Positions 57,550 through 64,000 of a stretch of DNA of 64,000 nt are shown here, one piece after another. Source of the DNA: Nectonema munidae. Taxonomy: Eukaryota > Nematomorpha > Nectonematoida > Nectonematidae. Each line of letters begins with the position of its first letter. Position 1 is the first letter of the stretch. The DNA lies in assembly GCA_030549495.1 (NCBI GenBank), contig JAUIRK010000536.1, positions 372,001 through 436,000 of the forward strand. Direction: 5' to 3'. The notes below the pieces were generated by a model. It saw only the letters and a program-made list of their open reading frames with translations, ran no database searches and was not told the DNA's origin. A program made the position numbers and the translations under genes.

Positions 57550-59600
57550 CTTACTCTTTGATCTGTCTCCGCGCTGTCAAATTTGCGCTTTGATAGTGAG
57601 CCGTGATACTCTCTCCAACTTGCCTATCTCTCCTGTGTTAAATTTTCTCTGTCCTTCTTACAGCATTGCAGTGCAACATTGAATTGCAACTTTGCAATTC
57701 ATTCATCTCTTTTGCTTTTTACTAAGATCGTCAAAACGACGATCGATTACGAAGAAATACCGAAGTTAAACGATTAACTGTATAATGAATGAGGTTTTGC
57801 AAGCATAGCGAAAGCTTTAGTTCTCTTAATAACTTGATTTCAAAACCTTAGTTAGTTTTGTTCGAGTATCGATTTGGCTAGTTTATTTTTACATATAAAT
57901 ACTTACCAAAATATTTTTTACATTTACTGCAGTAATTTTTCTCGTTCTCAAAGATAAAGCATCCTTCACAGTTTTTAAATGCAAACTAGTTGAATAAAGT
58001 TAAATTCTTTTCTGTGTCCGCTGATTACTACCAAATTTTATATATCTCTATGAAATTTTTGTTTCTTAACTTTTGATAAATGTTTTTTATGATAAATATT
58101 TTAATTTTGTTTATTGTTTTGTAATATTTTATAATTTTGAATTCAGCTTTAAATAATGTTCAAAAACTGATGTGAGAAATATTTTGTTATATAGTTGTAA
58201 ATTTTACGTTTGGCTAAATTAAGGATTTTTCTAAACTAGAGGTTTTAATTTCTAGATCACAATTCAAATTTGAGATAAATTAAGTTTTATTGTTCCAATA
58301 AAAATACAAAAAAGATAAAAACTTGAAATTCAGAAGCTGATATAGGTTGCTTGAAAATGACTTTATATTTTTTACCTAGTTACAATTCTGTTAATTAAAA
58401 AAAGTAATTGAAGAGTGTAATTGCTTACTATGTAAATATGTGAAACAGTTGTAATAGCAACCTAAATTTCAAACTGTTGAACAGAAGTGAGTCAAATATT
58501 CCAATTCAAATAAATTAACGCTCATAATGTTATGAAATTAATACTATATATTAACCGTATAAAATTTTCTTCCATTAAATATTTATTGTTTTTAACCAGT
58601 TACTTTGCTATTTATTTTTTATTATACTAATAACAAAATAACACTGATGTAATATCTATTTACTTTTTACAAATAAGCTTCATTAAATCTTTTCGCACAT
58701 TTTAAATCTTTGAGTTACGTTTTAAACTCTTTTAACTCAGCCAAAATATTGTTAACTTTATTATTTTAATTAGTGTAAAATATTTAAAGTAAGAGAAACC
58801 TTAAATTAAAAATTTTTAATAGTTTTTTTTATTTTTGAGGCTAAACATAATACATATATAAAAAGTTTTCCTAATGTGTTTATTATTTATATATAATAGA
58901 AAGTTTAGTTCACGGCTATTTTTGTTTTTAACCATGGTTTTGGACAATTTAATATTTAGATGTTTTAACTACAAACTCTATGAAATAAAAAAAAGATACT
59001 CAAAATAAAATTCTAAAATACAGTATTTGTAATAAAATACAGTATTGATATAAAAAATTGCGATTGTGTAAGTATATCATATAAAAAAATTTTTTACTAA
59101 AACTAATAAACTATCACAAAAAATGAGGAGTAATCGTTACCCTAGCTATGTGGTTAATATACTAACCTGCTAACATATGTGGTTAATAATATTAAATGAG
59201 CACACACAAGTAAAAAAATTACATTAAAGTATGAATTAAAACTTTATTTGAACAAAAATAAATTAGATGCCATTTCATTAAAAACAAAGTTTAAAGTTTC
59301 TTGATGTTATTTGTATGAATCTTGTGTATAGAAGTTTCAGCGTTTGACAATGTTTCTTTAGATTTTTTGTGTAGATTTCCATACCACCCAAGAGGTACTA
59401 CAACGTGTCACGCATTTTTTTGAGTGGTCTCGCAATGAGCCCTTATCCACTTTTTCTTCCATTTAGCAGTGTCTTCTAAAAATAGTAAATAATATAAAAA
59501 TTTTGAAATAAATTTTTTTTAGTTACCTTTGATTCTTTTAAACATTATTAATTTCAGCTAATAATCAAATAATAAAATTAAAATAAATAAGTAAAAGCTA
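57550..59600. other. MULE internal non-coding region
   Basis: It lies between the left terminal repeat and the transposase stop. AT-rich with a less AT-rich first 240 bases. A small possible extra 3' exon at about 59380-59475 (minus strand, TAKWKKKWIRAHCETTQK then stop) would need a non-standard donor and is not required. Confidence 0.5.
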
Positions 59601-59610
59601 AATATTTACT

Positions 59611-62600
59611 TCAAGATAGATTGCAAATTAAAAAAAAAGGAGTTTGATTTAAACATTGAAAGTTGACTTCATAGATATCGTCACAACTTTCAACTGGAGT
59701 TTTCTTGCGAGAGCTTATGAGAGATGATATTCTTGAAAGAAAAAAATACAAGTTTCTCGTTCTGGCGTATTCGCTGTAAATGTCTTCAATAATTATTTCT
59801 TTTTCTTCACGTTTAAGGTCATTACCTCCATTCCAGTTGTACTTTGAGTTGACCTGTTCAATTTCAGCCATGTCTTTAAATAATTTTTCTTCGTTTTTGA
59901 TAAAAAACTCCATTAGCTCCCAAACACTGACTCTTTCCGATTGAAGACTTGCATGTAATCTAAAAAAAATTATATCCTTTGTAGAGCATTATTATTAAAA
60001 CATATTTTAAACTTACGAGTTATGAAAGCCTTCAACATGGTTATTTGTCCTGACTTTTTTTCCAAATACATTCCAAAGTAGAATTTTGTTATCAACTAAC
60101 CAAGTATTTTCAAAATAAGCGAAAAATGGATCAATCGAGAAAGGGACCATCAACATCTTCATTTTACGATATGCTACTTTTATCTAAGTTTATTAAAAAT
60201 TTAAAACAAAATAATTAAATTTTAAATCTCTCTTACTTCCATTTGAGATAAAAAAGCTATTGAAAGTAACATCTTGATGCATTTTCTAAAGTTCAAACTT
60301 CTGGAATATAATGAACTGAATCCAAGGGATACAAGCTTCCTATATACTGCCTGGCAAAAATGAAAATAGCATCCATGATAGTCGGCTTGGGGAAAAGACT
60401 AAAAAAATATTGTGATATTAAAAACATGATAAAAGTTAAAAAATTTTACATTTCTTGTAGCTGATATAATTGAAGTTTCAAAATCTCCAGTGACATTTCT
60501 AATTACATTTTCACCAACTACACTTTTCAAACAATCAAATACGTAACTTAAAATAAAGTTTTAAAATAAAATTTTAATTTTTTAGTTGAAAAGATTTTTG
60601 TGAAATACCTATAAGTTTCTTCTTTCTTATCGCATACAAGCGCATAAAGGACCGGTACTTGAATATGATTGTGAAAGGTGTGTATTGTGATTATCTGATG
60701 AAAGAGATGTGGTGCCTTTTTAAAAGTACCATCAACAAAAATGGAGTCTATCTGTGAAATTTGGTTGATGTGATGTAAAGTTTTTCCATAAAAAACTAAG
60801 TTCCTTTTGTTTTCGTATTGAAAATCCATTTGCAAAAATCTTGAGCCGTTTGCTACAGTGTATTTTTCGGGAATGGAAAATTCAAGGTTTTTCGGACAGG
60901 AAATTCTTTTTCTTATATACCTTAATATGCTTCTTTTTTTCATTGTAGATCTTTGATCATTTTCGATGAGAAAAATATTGTCACTAAATAAATATAAACT
61001 ATTAAGATACTTTTTAAAGATATGAAAAAAATACTTGTATATTCTGTTAGAGCTTTTAAACGTTTCAAGTGCTTCTTTCTTGATATTAGATTTGAAGGCT
61101 ACACTTCCTGCATCTAATTCATCATGATTATGAGGCACTCTTTTCAGGATTGCTTCATCTTCTTTGTTTAGAAATAATTTTCCTGTTAATTAAAAAAATA
61201 CTTTAGTTAAAAATACATATATATATATAAATGTTGATTCTTGATTAGATTTAATAAATCTTTTAAATGAAACATTGGCAATCTGCAACCCAAAACTGCA
61301 AAAAAACATCTGCTTTTTGTTTATTAAAACAAAAGCTAAGATTTTTTGCAGAGAGAGAATGCAACAAAAACGAATGCTTTAATTCTTTTGAACTAGTTTA
61401 TTTTCTAATATTTTTAATCTAATTAAGTTTTAAATGTTTGTAAATATTTTTCAGTACCCAATATGCCCAAGAAAAGAATGTTAATAAACAATTCTGGCGT
61501 GTTTGAGAACACGTCGACGAATATATTATTTCTTTGTACTACAAAATAAAATGCAGTGTCTTTCATTTGTTTGGACAATCTTTCTGTTTATAAAAATATA
61601 ATTTGAAAAACCATTACAATACTAAACATTCTCAGTAGGAAAGTCTAGTTGATCGACCAAAATATGAGAAAGCAATAAAATTGAAAAAATTTTCATCAAA
61701 GAGAGAACCAAATATATAATATTTTACAAGTTTGTACCACAGAAATTACCATGTGGTATTATTTGTGATACTATTGGTAACAAGTGTTAATTATCAAAGT
61801 TACTTAGCAATTATATAATGCAGTCCCAGTTAAAAAAACTTCTCAAAGCCTATTTTATATACACTCATTACAGTTTTTCCTGCAATACTGTCACTTGTTT
61901 TACTACAAGCTATAAATTACAGCCAAAAACTATTTATATTTGATTTCCATTATAATTTTCTCGATATGATGCTTATACTGTCTAACATTCTTAAACAATC
62001 AGTGAATTTGCAATAAAAAGATTTTACTGCTAAACAATGAAAATTCAAGAAATAACAATGCTACGTGTAAATTGATTTTATAGAAAAAAATAGAATTTCG
62101 ATATTAAAATTAAAAAAATTCATATTTATTACAAATTAAGTAATTTAGATTAAATCAATTTTATAGATCAAAAATAAAATTTCAATATTATTAAAATTAA
62201 AAAAAATTTATATCTATTACAAATTAAGTAATTTATGTTAAAAATCGATAGTTTTATTCAAAAAATTGCAAATATAAAATATTGATTTATACAAGAACCT
62301 AAATTTTGACTATTTTGTTTAGATGTATTAATTAAGCATTTATTAACGGGTGAAGAAAAAAGTTAGTTTTGAAAAAACCGCTTATGTATCTTAAAGTATT
62401 AATGTTTCAAATAAGTTTATTGAATGTTTACGCAAATACGTTAAAGAACAGATCTAGAACCAATAACAAGTATAAAAAATAATAGTTATAAAAAATGCTC
62501 AAACATTTATAAAGCTGTGTAACTATTGAATGGATTAATAAAAAAGCAGCAAAATTTTCAACCATAATTGTAAAAGATGCACAAGGTCTGCTGCGACAAC

Positions 62601-63037
62601 TAAAGATTTACAAACCTAATTACAAAATTTGTGCAAAGATTTAGTTGATTGTTGAAAACTATAAAACTAAGGGGTTGTTCACAAATTTTAGCCCTCCTTC
62701 CTCCTTTTTGTCAACTTTTAAATATATTATGACATACCAAAATTGACCCTTGTCAACTCAAAGGTACCCCCTCCCTCCCAGTAATAGTTGACGTCAATTG
62801 TGAATGACCCCTACTATCAAATTAAACACATATAATATAACCAATAAGTTCCGTAAAATTGTGAAAAAATATGTTGAAAATTTTTAAATTTTGATTAAAA
62901 ATTATAGTTTTAACAGTCAACAAAAATAACAAAAGAAAAACAAAAATACCTTTGCATGAAGAAGCTTTAGTACAATAATAGACTTTGCTTGATAGAGTTT
63001 CTCTTTTCAGGAAATACTTGTACCCGTCAATGATCAT
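59611..63037 (-). CDS. MULE transposase with FLYWCH zinc finger (six exons, open)
   Basis: Exons are 63047-62950 (ATG at 63037), 61182-60609, 60546-60450, 60398-60237, 60183-60017 and 59959-59611. All borders are AG/GT, all phases match, and they give 478 residues plus a stop. An FLYWCH finger spans the first intron: DGYKYFLKRETL, YYCTKASSCKG, then VPHNHDE (C, C, H, H). The MULE core has SIFVDGTFKKAPHLFHQIIT (first D), VPVLYALVCDKKEETY, VTGDFETSIISATRN (second D), FPQADYHGCYFHFCQAVYRK, and ENTWLVDNKILLWNVF, then VRTNNHVEGFHNS. The enzyme cuts and re-joins DNA at the terminal repeats. The finger probably contacts DNA or chromatin. No disabling change was seen, so this may be a recently active copy. 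An upstream 5' UTR exon may precede 63047. Confidence 0.9.
62670..62812. mobile_element. Small MITE nested in the MULE intron
   Basis: 143 bases with ends AGGGGTTGTTCACAAATTT and AATTGTGAATGACCCCT. A 4-bp duplication ACTA (62666-62669, 62813-62816) flanks it. Similar GGGGTCATTCAC-ended MITEs are common in invertebrates. The superfamily is not assigned. Confidence 0.78.
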
Positions 63038-63284
63038 GAGAAGTTGTCTAAAAAAGTGTATAAAAAATTTTAATTAAAATTTTACCAAATTGTATAAAGT
63101 TTGATGAAGTTGTGTAAAATATTGTGGTATAAGGATCAAATGTATTGTGATATCAAAGTGAGTGGCAATGGCAATAATGAATTTTTGTTAATGAATAATG
63201 AAAGTGGCCATCGCAATAATGAATGCAAATGCAATATAGAAATGGCTATATGTGCTTTGATTGATGATCAAAATAGAGAGAGAG

Positions 63285-63295
63285 AGAGAAATTGA
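63285..63295 (+). repeat. Short GA microsatellite
   Basis: Five to six GA dinucleotides inside the MULE 5' region, just inside the right terminal repeat. Confidence 0.7.
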
Positions 63296-63321
63296 AGATT
63301 AATTGAGTTTGGTGCGTCAAC

Positions 63322-63376
63322 TGACATGATTTACGACTAGCAATAAAAGGCCTCTAGCAATAAAAGGCCTAGAACC
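63322..63376 (-). repeat. MULE right terminal inverted repeat
   Basis: Counterpart of the left repeat (TGACATGATTTACGACTAGC inward end). It is followed by the target duplication TTTCTTAT. Confidence 0.92.
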
Positions 63377-63925
63377 TTTCTTATTTGTTTTTGGTATAAC
63401 TAGCTTTTTCATTTATTTATTTGTTTCATTAAATAGTACACAAAAAATACCAAAATAGATATTAGCCTTAACATCGGTTAGTATGTGTTCATGATTCATT
63501 TATTAATTCATTTATTGTTCAATAAGAGATTTATTTCTTATTTCGAGATACATATTTTAAATATATATTTTCAAAAAGTAACTCTGAATTTAGAACTTTT
63601 CACTTTGCTTATATAAAAGCTTTAAAAAGCTAAAATGCACACTTTCAAAATTTAGTTTAAATTTAATTTCAATTTTTGGTCATAAAACAGGTAAACAATT
63701 ATCAAAACATTGATTAAAGTTTTGCTATTTTCTTGAAAAGGGATTTGCACCAACCCCCTATATCCTGGGTACGCGTCTGATTCAAATTGAATGATGTTAT
63801 TCAGTACATTCAAATGTTCTTCAAAGGGTTGAATGAAACATACAGGATAATGAGTTTGTTGTGTCAAAAATTCCTTCTTCAATTTTAATATGTTGAATAA
63901 TAATAATTGAGTTTAGTATTTTTAC
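63377..63925 (-). repeat. Repeat R, right copy, second piece
   Basis: Reverse-complement match of about 13035-13560 (TTATTTGTTTTTGGTATAAC, then CCTGGGTACGCGTCTGATTC), with perhaps one difference in every ten to fifteen bases. It ends near 63925, where similarity stops. Confidence 0.85.
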
Positions 63926-64000
63926 TATGAAGATGAAAAGACGCAAACCAATAAAAATAAATCTTATTAACAAAAGCAAAGATTTAGATTTCGAACTTAA

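Larger units (their letters stand above)
57494..63376 (-). mobile_element. Mutator-like (MULE) DNA transposon with FLYWCH transposase, full length
   Basis: 5,883 bases bounded by 55-base terminal inverted repeats (57494-57548 and 63322-63376; outer part GGTAAGCGGCCATTTATTGC against GGTTCTAGGCCTTTTATTGC). A perfect 8-bp duplication TTTCTTAT (57486-57493, 63377-63384) flanks it. The 8-bp duplication, the long repeats and the encoded MULE transposase agree. The transposase gene is on the minus strand (59611-63037), with a 1.77-kb intron carrying a small MITE. The repeat ends contain a tandem GGCCTTTTATTGCTA motif. About 2 kb (57550-59600) beyond the gene has no recognised coding. It inserted into repeat R, whose empty site survives at 13555. 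Confidence 0.93.

Noticed and set aside
6427-63925. One large inverted duplication linking 6.4-14 kb with 48.7-64 kb
   Set aside because: Each of the three repeat pairs is inverted, but their order along the window is the same on both sides rather than reversed, and the gaps differ. Independent repeats explain this better.

Overview
This is a very AT-rich stretch of an animal nuclear genome. Spliceosomal introns, a verprolin/WIP-family gene, a SEA/EGF extracellular protein gene and a dense mix of hAT, piggyBac, Mutator-like, pogo-like, Helitron-like, LINE and SINE sequence all point to a metazoan. The particular combination (ZBED-type hATs, an FLYWCH-bearing Mutator-like element, LINEs with a PHD-like finger) would fit a parasitic crustacean such as a sea louse, or another AT-rich invertebrate. 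The sequence alone does not settle the species. No bacterial operons, CRISPR arrays, rRNA genes or virus-like (LTR, Polinton, envelope- or capsid-bearing) elements were recognised.

Layout. 1-8.2 kb is mostly intergenic, with a decayed hAT (3.65-4.68 kb) and a repeat copy (6.4-7.1 kb). At 8.17-8.43 kb a Helitron-like 3' end with an internal 37-bp minisatellite abuts a six-exon, short-intron gene or pseudogene (8.46-9.68 kb) resembling the SAMD3-like family. At 10.8-11.14 kb a tandem array of CCAAT-containing units lies just upstream of an intronless gene for a secreted/membrane orphan protein (11.24-11.86 kb). 13.0-15.1 kb holds a repeat joined to an hAT remnant. 16.86-22.98 kb carries three minus-strand exons of an EGF-SEA-EGF protein, with a piggyBac element in its large intron. 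24.8-26.05 kb is a pogo-like transposase remnant followed by a 152-bp tandem array. 26.77-26.95 kb is a tRNA-derived SINE. 28.66-37.5 kb is a graveyard: an RTE-like LINE 3' half, piggyBac MITEs, a piggyBac C-terminus, a Jockey-like LINE and the endonuclease half of an RTE-like LINE.

39.1-50.3 kb carries plus-strand exons of a WIP/verprolin gene. Five of the six exons join in phase with canonical splice sites and end in the diagnostic WASP-binding motif and a stop codon; the link to the first of the six is less certain. Its introns contain hAT, pogo and piggyBac MITEs. 50.88-51.39 kb is a second Helitron-like end, inverted relative to the first. 52.5-63.93 kb is a nested transposon cluster: two ZBED-type hATs, an internally deleted hAT, and a 5.88-kb Mutator-like element with 55-bp terminal inverted repeats, an 8-bp target duplication and a 478-codon transposase gene that reads open through six exons.

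The clearest biology is that nested cluster. The copy at 13.0-14.1 kb preserves the pre-insertion state of the sequence at 54.9-63.9 kb, so the order of two later insertions can be read directly. The host genes (WIP for actin/WASP regulation, the SEA/EGF surface protein, the orphan membrane protein) show no functional linkage to each other.
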